DNA of 64,000 nucleotides, from the NCBI GenBank assembly GCA_964626565.1, contig CAZVFX010000015.1, positions 18,855-82,854 on the forward strand, read 5' to 3'. A program made the translations under genes and the position numbers. Numbering within the stretch: position 1 is the first letter of the stretch; each line of letters starts with the position of its first letter. Below are positions 18,601 to 25,421 of the stretch, one piece after another. The notes beneath the pieces are model-generated. The model did not search any database and had not been told where the DNA came from. It saw only the letters and a program-made list of their open reading frames with translations. Source of the DNA: CAZVFX01 sp964626565. GTDB lineage: Bacteria > Myxococcota_A > UBA9042 > CAIXZC01.

Positions 18601-21322
18601 CAGGGAAGGAGAAGGGGTCAAGGGGATCGGACGCGTAGGCCAATTCCATAGCGTCGGGGTAGCCGTCAGCGTCGTCGTCAAGGTCAGTGTTGTCACCAAC
18701 ACCGTCGCCGTCATTGTCCTCCCACTCAATGGGGTTGAGAGGGAAGGCGTCCAGGCCGTTCTCAACGCCGTCACCGTCCATGTCGAGGTCGGAAATGTCG
18801 GGGATTCCGTCGCCGTCGAGGTCCCCCGGGTGGTCTGCGAAGTCCAGGGGATCGAAACCGAGCTGGGCCTCATCGACGTCTGAGAAGCCGTCGCCGTCAT
18901 CGTCCAAGTCGACGTTGTTGCCTATGCCATCGCCATCGGTGTCCAACCATTCGGCCGGGTTGTTGGGGAATGCGTCCGCAGCGTTGTCCACGCCGTCGCC
19001 GTCACGGTCGTCATCCACCGCGTCCGGAATCTTGTCGCCGTCAAGGTCCGCAGGATAGGAGAAGGGGCTCGTGGGGTCGGTCTGGAAAAGCAGCTCCTGC
19101 TCATCGGAGAAGCCGTCGCCGTCATCGTCCAGGTCGGCGTTGTTGCCCACCCCGTCGCCGTCGATATCGAACCATTCGTCCGGGTCCTGAGGGAACGCGT
19201 CGTCCGCGTTGCCGACACCGTCACCATCGATGTCGGGGTCGGCGCTGTCCGCAATGCCGTCCCCATCCAGGTCGTCAGGATGACTTTCCGGATCCTTGGA
19301 GTCGGTGCCGGCGTCCTCTTCCACATCATCAGGATAGCCGTCACCGTCGTCATCGTCATCAGCGTTGTCGCCGATGCCGTCATCGTCCGTGTCGACTGCT
19401 TCGTCCGGGTCAAGAGGGAACGCGTCCTCCGCGTTACCCACGTCGTCCCCATCCACGTCCCAGTCGCTCGGGTCGGGTATGCCGTCTCCGTCCAGGTCCA
19501 CCGGATGCACAGATGGGTCGAGGGGGTCGGTCCCCAGTTCTGCTTCAACCTCGTCCGAGTAGCCATCGTCGTCGTCGTCGGTGTCGGCATTATCACCTGT
19601 GCCGTCCGCGTCGGTGTCAACCGATTCGGTAGGATCAGCAGGGAACGCGTCAAAATCGTTCAACACTGAATCGCCGTCCTGGTCGTCGTCCAACGCATCG
19701 GGTATGAGGTCACCATCCTGGTCGTCCGGTGCACTCTCTGCATCCAGCGGATCGGTGTCCAGCGCCGTCTCTTGCTCATCGGTGAATCCGTCGTTGTCGT
19801 CGTCCTTGTCGCCGTTGTCACCGACTCCGTCCTCATCGGTGTCCACCGACTCATCAGGGTCGTAAGGAAAGACATCGTCGCCGTTGTCCACGCCATCACC
19901 GTCGATATCCGCGTCCTGGTCGTCGGGGGTTCCGTCGCCGTCCATGTCCGCAGGGTGGTCAGCGTCGTTCTTCGGGTTGAATCCTAAATCCTCCTCCACC
20001 GAATCGGGATAACCGTCGTTGTCGTCATCTTCATCAGCGTTGTCCCCCGCACCGTCGCCATCGAAGTCGGACCACTCGGTGGCATCCAACGGGAAAGCGT
20101 CGGCATCGTTGAGTACATCATCGCCATCTTTGTCAATATCATCTTCATCGGGGATGCCGTCACCGTCCAGGTCTCCCGGCTTGTCCTCGCCATCTTTGGG
20201 GTTGGTGCCGGCAGCTTCCTCCAGCGCGTCGGGGTAACCGTCGCCATCGTCATCGTTGTCCGCGTTGTCGCCAACTCCGTCTTCGTCGGTGTCGGTGTCT
20301 TCCGCGGCGTCCTCAGGGAATGCGTCATCTTCGTTGAGGGCGCCGTCGCCATCAACGTCGGAGTCCTCTTCGTCAGGAAGGAGGTCGCCATCAAGGTCGG
20401 CAGGAGTGCTGCTTGCGGCGCTGGGGTCTGAACCGTACTTCTCCTCCATCAGGTCGGGGTAGCCGTCGTTATCGTCGTCGGCGTCGACGTTGTTGCCTTC
20501 CCCGTCTCCGTCCGAATCAGCGGACTCGGAAGCGTCGGCGGGAAAAGCGTCCTTGGTGTTGTCCACGCCGTCCCCGTCCATATCCAGATCCTCTGCATCG
20601 GGGAGGCCGTCTTCGTCCAGGTCCTCGGGGTGGACGTCCTGGTCATAGGCGTCGGTGCCGTACTTCTCTTCAAGGTCGTCGGAGTAACCGTCCCCGTCGT
20701 CATCCTCATCGGAATTGTCGCCGGTGCCGTCGCCATCGGTGTCGGTCCATTCCATGGCGTTCTCGGGGAACGCGTCGTCGGCATTGGCCATGCCGTCCCC
20801 GTCCACGTCGGAGTCGGCATCGTCGGGGGTGCCGTCTCCATCCAGGTCAGCAGGAGCCTCCGCTCCGTTCAAGGGGTCGGTGCCGTACTCCCCTTCCAAC
20901 TCATCGGAGTAACCATCATTGTCGTCGTCGCCGTCACCATTATCGCCCACTCCGTCACCGTCGGTGTCAACGCTCTCGTCCGGATCATAGGGGAACGCGT
21001 CATCGTCATTGGCAACGTCGTCTCCGTCCAGGTCTTCATCCTCGGGATCGGGTAACTTGTCGCCATCCAGGTCCGGGGGATGGGAGCCGGCGTTGTTCGG
21101 ATCAGTGCCATAGGCCAGTTCGGTTTGAGTGTCGAAGCCGTCACCGTCCGGATCGCCCGGAATCGGGTCCACGGTTTCTAGAGTCGGAACATCGGCAGCC
21201 ACCTCTTCGGGCGTGGCATCTTCGACGCCCGATTCCTGACCACACGACCAGGCCCACAGCAACACCGACATCAACGCCACAACCGTCAGGACGGTCCGAA
21301 TTGAATTCCCCCGCAAACTCAT
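12644..21322 (-). CDS. Teneurin-like lipoprotein: thrombospondin type 3 stalk, NHL and RHS/YD repeats, RHS core
   Basis: The start is the ATG ending at 21322, preceded by AGAGAGGTGC, giving 2892 aa. The signal peptide ends in the lipobox WSC followed by Gly. Residues about 56-1020 are a thrombospondin type 3 stalk of twelve strict 75-residue units full of DxDGDGxxD calcium loops, each with a DAFP motif. A carboxypeptidase-regulatory-like beta domain follows at about 1050-1135. NHL-type propeller repeats (TLAGNGxxxYSGDG) lie near 1500-1870. YD repeats (YDxxGRL type) run from about 1900 to 2640, with the RHS-associated core GRWLAKDPI and DPTGLW near 2690-2740. The last 150 residues are a Gly-rich tail with no toxin motif I recognise. 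No immunity-like gene follows: the next gene is the IPT giant, 64 bp away. A surface adhesin or recognition protein is more likely than a delivered toxin. Confidence 0.85.
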   Translation of the reverse strand: MSLRGNSIRTVLTVVALMSVLLWAWSCGQESGVEDATPEEVAADVPTLETVDPIPGDPDGDGFDTQTELAYGTDPNNAGSHPPDLDGDKLPDPEDEDLDGDDVANDDDAFPYDPDESVDTDGDGVGDNGDGDDDNDGYSDELEGEYGTDPLNGAEAPADLDGDGTPDDADSDVDGDGMANADDAFPENAMEWTDTDGDGTGDNSDEDDDGDGYSDDLEEKYGTDAYDQDVHPEDLDEDGLPDAEDLDMDGDGVDNTKDAFPADASESADSDGDGEGNNVDADDDNDGYPDLMEEKYGSDPSAASSTPADLDGDLLPDEEDSDVDGDGALNEDDAFPEDAAEDTDTDEDGVGDNADNDDDGDGYPDALEEAAGTNPKDGEDKPGDLDGDGIPDEDDIDKDGDDVLNDADAFPLDATEWSDFDGDGAGDNADEDDDNDGYPDSVEEDLGFNPKNDADHPADMDGDGTPDDQDADIDGDGVDNGDDVFPYDPDESVDTDEDGVGDNGDKDDDNDGFTDEQETALDTDPLDAESAPDDQDGDLIPDALDDDQDGDSVLNDFDAFPADPTESVDTDADGTGDNADTDDDDDGYSDEVEAELGTDPLDPSVHPVDLDGDGIPDPSDWDVDGDDVGNAEDAFPLDPDEAVDTDDDGIGDNADDDDDGDGYPDDVEEDAGTDSKDPESHPDDLDGDGIADSADPDIDGDGVGNADDAFPQDPDEWFDIDGDGVGNNADLDDDGDGFSDEQELLFQTDPTSPFSYPADLDGDKIPDAVDDDRDGDGVDNAADAFPNNPAEWLDTDGDGIGNNVDLDDDGDGFSDVDEAQLGFDPLDFADHPGDLDGDGIPDISDLDMDGDGVENGLDAFPLNPIEWEDNDGDGVGDNTDLDDDADGYPDAMELAYASDPLDPFSFPADLDGDKIPDLEDEDMDGDLVKNDLDAFPGDVNEWFDTDGDGIGNNADLDDDGDGYFDAVELQYMSDPVDASSTPPDIDGDLIPDPEDMDMDGDGVLNIDDAFPEDPDAWEEIMDESSFGGDYQDTIPPDADPDAFDTKKFSLVRGQVWDQDGVAFEGATMTVLDRPEYGSVETDANGWYTIPVNGGLTLTLVAHYEGFSEVQRKVDVPWNDMIVVEPVELVPYDPIGSEVFMSGDEEEVIVHTNTAAEHPITVAFTGDNLAVVEDAEGNLELTDFLTITATEYENPDQMPGILPNTSEFTYCVDVKAEGYDHVEFDQPVMLWTKDFLGFAVGDLVPTGFYDRTDGKWKPMGDGLVVELLDLDDDTIIDALDGDGDGVADDLDQDGDYADEVIGIDLELDAMPGDVYWRVAVDHFSPIDMNWPASGPPEDAEPPPDIWDYIEDLDKRRKCFGGGYSEINIRGRIMHEDIGIPGTDFALHYSTEWVPGFSMPISIPASGPTVPGSLSEIIVNWSIAGRSYSEILPALPNQTVDWLWDGEDFMGNLVNQRITLTTEIGFKYPASYYSSRASAESVGANFAAMGVEATGINAFRPVTLWRKNKRPIFRLRPETPANAWSVGVGWTPSTYHYYDGSSQSVLMGDGQQLRGDQFGVAINTVDTGILPYEIRAIDVDSDGVIYILPKGNPLVERQVIKIAPAKDPEPEVYVSMQNRIGDMAVGPDDNVYLTIGSYLWKVPRKTGNPVLMANLYLQFFNCFAYFGDYCLLNVDVDEFGYAFLVSRYPAAFGTSSMAIVAPDGTVLANPVDLQCTAFDMAVGPDGLMAAACKNGPVKKIDRNGTVESYPGWAPNCIEFFGYTDPAGITFLRDGSILVADEKCNRIRKILPEGVVTTLAGNGISEYSGDGEGPLSAGLDSPTDVVMGPDDAIYVADAGNNVVRAIAEVESAISLEEGQYGVPLETGEILIFGEKMEHLEARDMMTGIAVRQFVHDELGVLQKEVNPSGREIEFISDAQGKITSIIGYNGEETQLAYDQMGYLVSIIYPDGAEYLFDYHDNGLIKTKTTPMGGEFEYTYDETGRIIKAEDPRGGHTSYLSENLPEMAFSKTTTAEGKVTQYVDSSDDDGNQSSTMTNALGGEKLFTASSDGWEQLQVEPSGESAESLFGVDPKYDTRFVRENTMQTPSGLTSTTVSTRAYDDQQGLATYVNSTNGKATTTLYDTLAGVLTVTTPLGRVTEQVLDTDRGLLMEQSVGEILPMTYEHDEQGRTVKFVQGDRETSFAYDDANRTIIITDPMGNETESKFDEAGKLLWELRSDGSQWSFEYDSDGNLKSIIAPDGRLFDTKTDAVGLTEWISTPAGNTHSMSYNLDREQTGATYPSGETMQNELYKGLLMERNVAGEVSTFEYMDDGTGRLASATSADGVVTKLSYDGSAITQLQYVSPFPAAVDYVYNDDMLVDQISVAGATLQYEHDAEGMLSEVSGFNVDRVGSTTAVTSVSDGVLQLDYTYSEYGELDSMTWTVGGVVLYEVEVDHRADGRFSTKSEDIEAEHHDYAYEYDVLGRVKSVTLDGDKDEIYAYDEVTNRTSAKSPALGPIAVTAEFDDDDRLLSQGTWSAEYDSNGFAELVENSLTGESYEFDYTADGKLKSLVTPDGVSVEYLYDASGLRVARKVNGVQDRAYIYNSPEALLAVLDGSGQLDTLFIYVDLPVPIAMIQGGVTYYLIHDINLSVRLVVDQQGNVVQRLDYDAYGNMLYMEKPDFESFFTFATGTEEFGVIKGGLRDYFAPFGRWLAKDPIAPESTFNQYAYAAGDPVNHIDPTGLWEIGGYFYKLLGGGLSVGYKNGHVWLKGCAGAGLGAGATFDPTGGPPKTLSQKGYDGWNHVDAGLSARIPIVGGIGVGTTIPQSAFTDPCADIGIKGGVDIAGLKVFEVGGKYSRAQGYRPGKLNGGSWPPGKFTLRRGIWQDIASKSLKKSTKFGVRGRVSYCGTNVWRLW
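18265..21157 (-). repeat. 225-bp tandem repeat coding the thrombospondin type 3 stalk
   Basis: Twelve full units and flanking partial ones, each exactly 75 codons between successive DAFP (once DVFP) motifs (thirteen motifs). The strict length with variable bases shows purifying selection on unit length. The array may contract or expand by recombination and could be mis-assembled from short reads. Confidence 0.85.
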
Positions 21323-21374
21323 GTTGCACCTCTCTTCTTGGCTGTTTTGATGGTGAATCTTTCGACACAGTAAG

Positions 21375-21403
21375 TGCATACTACTCCCAAAGTACGTTGT
21401 TAA
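21375..21403 (-). promoter_or_regulatory. Candidate sigma70-like promoter for the teneurin-like gene
   Basis: On the minus strand, TTAACA (21398-21403) and TATGCA (21375-21380) are separated by 17 bp, about 53 bp before the ATG. It lies in the 215-bp divergent region between the RHS gene and the MopE-motif lipoprotein gene. The match is modest. No convincing partner was found for the plus-strand gene. Confidence 0.35.
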
Positions 21404-21537
21404 AGTGACATAGGATGAAAGTGGGTACCAAGGAGTTTTTGCGCGCGTGTAGAAAGAACCACCGGGCGCCGGCGGATAACTGGGAAAACGGCTGAATCTC
21501 GGCTATCATGGAGTGGTATTCTTCTTTGGGGAGAGAA

Positions 21538-23877
21538 ATGTCCAGAATTGCCCTATTTGCAGGCGCCCTTTTGCTTCTGACTGCATGCACATCTTCGGAC
21601 CCGGCCGCCACCGCTGACGTGGTCGATTCAGCAGACCCTGGTTTCGTTGGTCCGGAAACGTCGGCTCCGGAAGAAGTTCACATCGGCCCTGTTGACCAGC
21701 GGGACGATCCCGATGTCGATGCCGGCCCAGGCGGGCTGGGCGACTGGCAAGCGGACGCCCCGGGCGAGACCTGGGAGTTGTGCGTCTTTCCAGGAGGTTT
21801 CGGATGTGACTGCGAAACCTCGGAAGAGTGCCTGGATGGCTGGTGTGTGGACAGCCGTCACGGCAAGGTGTGTACTTCTGTCTGCATAGAAGAGTGCCCC
21901 GCCGGGTTCGAGTGCACCCAGGTGGGCTCGGGGACAGACCCGGTGTTCATCTGCCTGCCCTCGCATCTGTGGCTGTGCCGGCCGTGCACTGCAAGCGAAC
22001 AGTGCTACGAGGGCCTGCCGGCCGACACTGGAGACAAATGCGTGAAGCTGGGCCCCTCGGGAGCATATTGCGGGGGGCATTGCAGTTCCAATGACGATTG
22101 CCCGGCTTCGTACTCGTGCCTGGAGGCGGACACCACCGAGGGAGGAGTGGTCAAGCAGTGTGCACCGGACGGACTGGCCTGCGAATGCACCGCGAAGTTC
22201 GTTGAGGCCGGCAGCTCTACCAACTGCTACGTCGAGAACGAATTCGGTGCGTGTTTCGGCCAGGCAGAGTGTTCTCCGGAAGGGCTCACTCAGTGCGATG
22301 CGGCAACTCCGGCGGCTGAGGACTGCAACGGCCAGGATGACGACTGTGACGGCGACGTGGACGAAGCGCTCGACGGCGAAGAATGCGAGATCGCGAGCGA
22401 ATGGGGTGTTTGCACCGGCTCACTCTCGTGCCAGGAAGGGGAGTGGGATTGCACCGGCGATACCGCCCTCCCCGAGGCGTGCAACGGCGTAGATGACAAT
22501 TGCGACGGAGAAGTGGACGAAGGTTTCGTCAACAGCGACGATGAGGGGGCTGCCGACTGCATCGACCCCGACGACGACAACGACGGAATTGATGACGTTG
22601 CCGACAATTGCCCTCTAAAGCCCAATCCCGACCAACTCGACTTCGATTCGGACAATCAAGGCGACCAATGCGACGATGACGATGACGGCGACCTGGACCC
22701 CGACGCCACTGACTGTGAGCCTCTCAATCCGCTGGTGCACCATGCCACCCTGGAAGACTGCAGCACCGAACAGGACGACGACTGCAACGGCAGCTCCAAC
22801 GACGAGAATGCGGTAGGGTGTGCCCTATTCTTCGCAGACGAGGACGAGGATGGATACGGAGGGCAGCTTTTTGCGTGCTTCTGTGAACCGTATGGCTTCT
22901 ACACCGCGAGCGGAGCCGGTGACTGCGAAGACCTGGCCCCCGAAGTGAACCCGGACGCACCGGAACTGTGCTCCGTCCCCGGAGACGATAATTGCGACGG
23001 GCTGGCCGACGACGCAACGGCAACCGATTGCGCCCAGTTCTACCTGGACGAGGACCAGGACGGCTTCGGTTCCGGAGCGCCCGTCTGCGCGTGTCAGCCG
23101 GCAGGAAAATACACCGCCACGATTCCCAGCGACTGCAATGATTCCAACGCCGACATATTCCCGGGGGCCCAGGAACTGTGCGATGGGCTGGACAACAACT
23201 GCAACAATTTCACTGATGAGCAATTCCCGGACAGCGATCTGGATGGAACCTCAGACTGCATAGATCCCGACGACGACAACGACGGTACTCCCGACGTCGA
23301 CGATTGCCAGCCGTTCAACCCGGGGGTACCCGTCTGTGCGGGCAAGGAATGCGGTGACGACGGATGCGGCGGCTCCTGCGGAGTCTGCCCCGGTGGTACC
23401 TCGTGCATCAACTTCCACTGTAGCTGCCAGTCCGATTGCGGCGCCAAGCAATGCGGTGATGACGGATGCGGCGGATCCTGCGGTGAATGCCCCCAGGGTT
23501 ACGTGTGCCAGTCCGGCCACTGCGAGTGCCTGCCAAACTGCGCTGGAAAGCAGTGCGGCTCCGATGATTGTGGCGGCAATTGCGGCACCTGTGGCCAAGG
23601 CTATCACTGTACTGTCAACGGCATCTGTGAAGCCGACCCCAATCCGTGCGGCAACGTCACCTGGGCTGGGCAGTGCGTAGGTAATGTCCTGAAATACTGC
23701 CACGAGCCGGGCAACCCGGGCTCACCCTGTTTGCAGCCGCCCAACTGCACCTTGTCCTCGGGCGACTGTGGCGTCAGTTGCTGGTCCAGTGGGTTCTTCA
23801 GTGGAGTTTGCACCAGCGGCAACCAACCGGGAATCTGCTGGCCGGAGAACTACTGCAGCTATTGTGAGTGTTCCTGA
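21538..23877 (+). CDS. Cys-rich lipoprotein with MopE-type metal-binding motifs and thrombospondin type 3 segment
   Basis: The start at 21538 is set by GGGGAGA just upstream and a lipoprotein signal (LLTAC, then Thr); the protein is 779 aa. An upstream in-frame ATG would add ten residues before the signal. Residues about 60-230 are EGF-like Cys-rich. From about 255 come repeated motifs of the CNGxDDxCDGxxDE type, the putative metal-binding motif first named for MopE. A thrombospondin type 3 segment (DPDDDNDGIDDVxDNCP) sits between copies. Near 600-690 there are three small knots of the GKxCGDDGCGGxCGxC type shared with the next two genes, and a shortened copy of the WxC/CGW module closes the protein. 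It converges with the next gene, with two bases between stops. Likely an exported metal- or calcium-binding surface protein. Confidence 0.8.
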   Translation: MSRIALFAGALLLLTACTSSDPAATADVVDSADPGFVGPETSAPEEVHIGPVDQRDDPDVDAGPGGLGDWQADAPGETWELCVFPGGFGCDCETSEECLDGWCVDSRHGKVCTSVCIEECPAGFECTQVGSGTDPVFICLPSHLWLCRPCTASEQCYEGLPADTGDKCVKLGPSGAYCGGHCSSNDDCPASYSCLEADTTEGGVVKQCAPDGLACECTAKFVEAGSSTNCYVENEFGACFGQAECSPEGLTQCDAATPAAEDCNGQDDDCDGDVDEALDGEECEIASEWGVCTGSLSCQEGEWDCTGDTALPEACNGVDDNCDGEVDEGFVNSDDEGAADCIDPDDDNDGIDDVADNCPLKPNPDQLDFDSDNQGDQCDDDDDGDLDPDATDCEPLNPLVHHATLEDCSTEQDDDCNGSSNDENAVGCALFFADEDEDGYGGQLFACFCEPYGFYTASGAGDCEDLAPEVNPDAPELCSVPGDDNCDGLADDATATDCAQFYLDEDQDGFGSGAPVCACQPAGKYTATIPSDCNDSNADIFPGAQELCDGLDNNCNNFTDEQFPDSDLDGTSDCIDPDDDNDGTPDVDDCQPFNPGVPVCAGKECGDDGCGGSCGVCPGGTSCINFHCSCQSDCGAKQCGDDGCGGSCGECPQGYVCQSGHCECLPNCAGKQCGSDDCGGNCGTCGQGYHCTVNGICEADPNPCGNVTWAGQCVGNVLKYCHEPGNPGSPCLQPPNCTLSSGDCGVSCWSSGFFSGVCTSGNQPGICWPENYCSYCECS

Positions 23878-23879
23878 GT

Positions 23880-25403
23880 CTACTCAGCTTCGCACGCCGC
23901 GTACGCGGCTGCGCAAGGACCATCGACTGCGTCTTCGAGACATTGCTGGCTGATCAGCATGTTGCAGAAATCCATGACGCAAATAGAGAGATCTTCGAAC
24001 AGTTCCTGGGAGTCGGGTGCGCCCGATTCCCAGCAGTTCATATAGCAGTTGCTGTCCGCGCCGCAGGTGAATACGCACTGGACGATGTCCATACACTTGA
24101 GACCCGCCTCGCAATGCCCCCCGATGCAAGTTGAACCCTCGGGACAACCGCCGCAACTCCCACCACACCCGTCAGGTCCGCACTGCTTACCCGCACAATT
24201 CGGCTCACAGGTGAGCCCGCAAGCCTTGGGGAACTGCCCGGAAGGATCTGAGTTTCCTGCGGTTCCGCAATCGTAATATCCTGCCCCCTGTTTCCAGCCG
24301 CAGTGAGGCTGCCACTGACAATTCTGCGATTGAAGTTGTCCCCCCTCGCACCAATGGAGTTTCTCTCCTTCGCAGCAGCCCTCGAAACTAATGCCGCCAC
24401 AGGCACCGCCCGGCTTGCACTGGCCCTGCCCATCGCAAACCTGACCACCGGGGCACTGACCGCACTGGCCCCCGCAACCGTCCGGGCCGCAGTCCTTGTT
24501 GAAGCAGTCGGTAGTGCAGCCGACACACACTCCATCGGCGCACTCCGTCGCACCCGGACACTGGCCGCACTGCCCCCCGCAACTATCCGGGCCGCACTGT
24601 TTGCCCGCACATGCAGGCACGCACCCGCCCTGGTTGCACGCACCGAAAGCCCCGGCGCAACCGGCTATGCGCTCGTTCTGGAAACACGCCTCCCCGGGGC
24701 CCCATTTGCCGCACTTCTGGAAGACGCAATAATAGACCGCCTGGGCCTTCCCCACCGCGCTCTCGGTCCCGTCGTCGAAACAATCCAGCATACACTCAGG
24801 CTCGGGCTGACCGCACTTCTTGGCGAGCATGCAGGAGAGGATGGTCTTGCAATCCTTCTGTCCCGTAGACACACACGCCCCGTTGACACACTCCGTCGCA
24901 GCCGGACAACCGGAAGGCTGACTCCATGCGTAGCCGTCTCCCTCGCAGGTAATCACCGCGTTACCGGCGCACGCCTTCTGCCCCGGAGTGCAGATCTGCT
25001 CCGGCTTCATGCACTCCCCGCCAGCGCAAACCTCGCCCTCCGGACAGGGGGTGGCGTCGGACCATCCCGACCCGTCGGCCAGGCAGGCCGCAATTCCCCC
25101 GCCCTGACACTTCACCTGCCCCGGCGTACACTCCCCGGGCCGGCAGATGAACTGAGGGTCACAGTGCTCGCCGGAGGAACACTCCCCGCAGTTCCCACCG
25201 CAGCCGTCTTCGCCGCACTCCTTGCCGTCACATTCAGGCGTGCAGACTCTCTCCTCCGGCGCCGAGGCGCCGTCGGCCCCTGCCACCGGTGCGTGATCCG
25301 GGCTGGCGTAGATGTCCGAAATTGACGGAGAAGGGGAACCGCCACCGCAGGCGGATAGTGTCATGAGGGACAGGAGAAAGAGGACGAAAGATGGACGAAA
25401 CAT
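23880..25403 (-). CDS. Cys-rich lipoprotein with GKxCG knots and two ten-Cys modules
   Basis: 507 aa with a classical lipoprotein signal (TLSAC, then Gly). Four copies of the GK-x-CG-x-DGCGG-x-CG-x-C knot are spread along it. Two copies of a ten-cysteine module (24636-24851 and 23892-24095) share nearly fixed spacing. A third module with CGW, GYY and CGT motifs has cysteine spacing identical to a copy in the upstream gene. N-terminal repeats of the CxPGxxxCxGxxxxxC type also occur. The gene starts 18 bp after the stop of the 1482-aa relative on the same strand, so the two are probably co-transcribed. I recognise no enzyme motif; a disulfide-rigid outer-membrane surface protein is the safest description. 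Confidence 0.8.
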   Translation of the reverse strand: MFRPSFVLFLLSLMTLSACGGGSPSPSISDIYASPDHAPVAGADGASAPEERVCTPECDGKECGEDGCGGNCGECSSGEHCDPQFICRPGECTPGQVKCQGGGIAACLADGSGWSDATPCPEGEVCAGGECMKPEQICTPGQKACAGNAVITCEGDGYAWSQPSGCPAATECVNGACVSTGQKDCKTILSCMLAKKCGQPEPECMLDCFDDGTESAVGKAQAVYYCVFQKCGKWGPGEACFQNERIAGCAGAFGACNQGGCVPACAGKQCGPDSCGGQCGQCPGATECADGVCVGCTTDCFNKDCGPDGCGGQCGQCPGGQVCDGQGQCKPGGACGGISFEGCCEGEKLHWCEGGQLQSQNCQWQPHCGWKQGAGYYDCGTAGNSDPSGQFPKACGLTCEPNCAGKQCGPDGCGGSCGGCPEGSTCIGGHCEAGLKCMDIVQCVFTCGADSNCYMNCWESGAPDSQELFEDLSICVMDFCNMLISQQCLEDAVDGPCAAAYAACEAE

Positions 25404-25421
25404 GCTTGTCGGTCCTTTGCT

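Noticed and set aside
18265..21157. CRISPR-like regular repeats
   Set aside because: The period is 225 bp, all in frame, and codes calcium-binding thrombospondin type 3 units. There are no short direct repeats with unique spacers and no cas genes.
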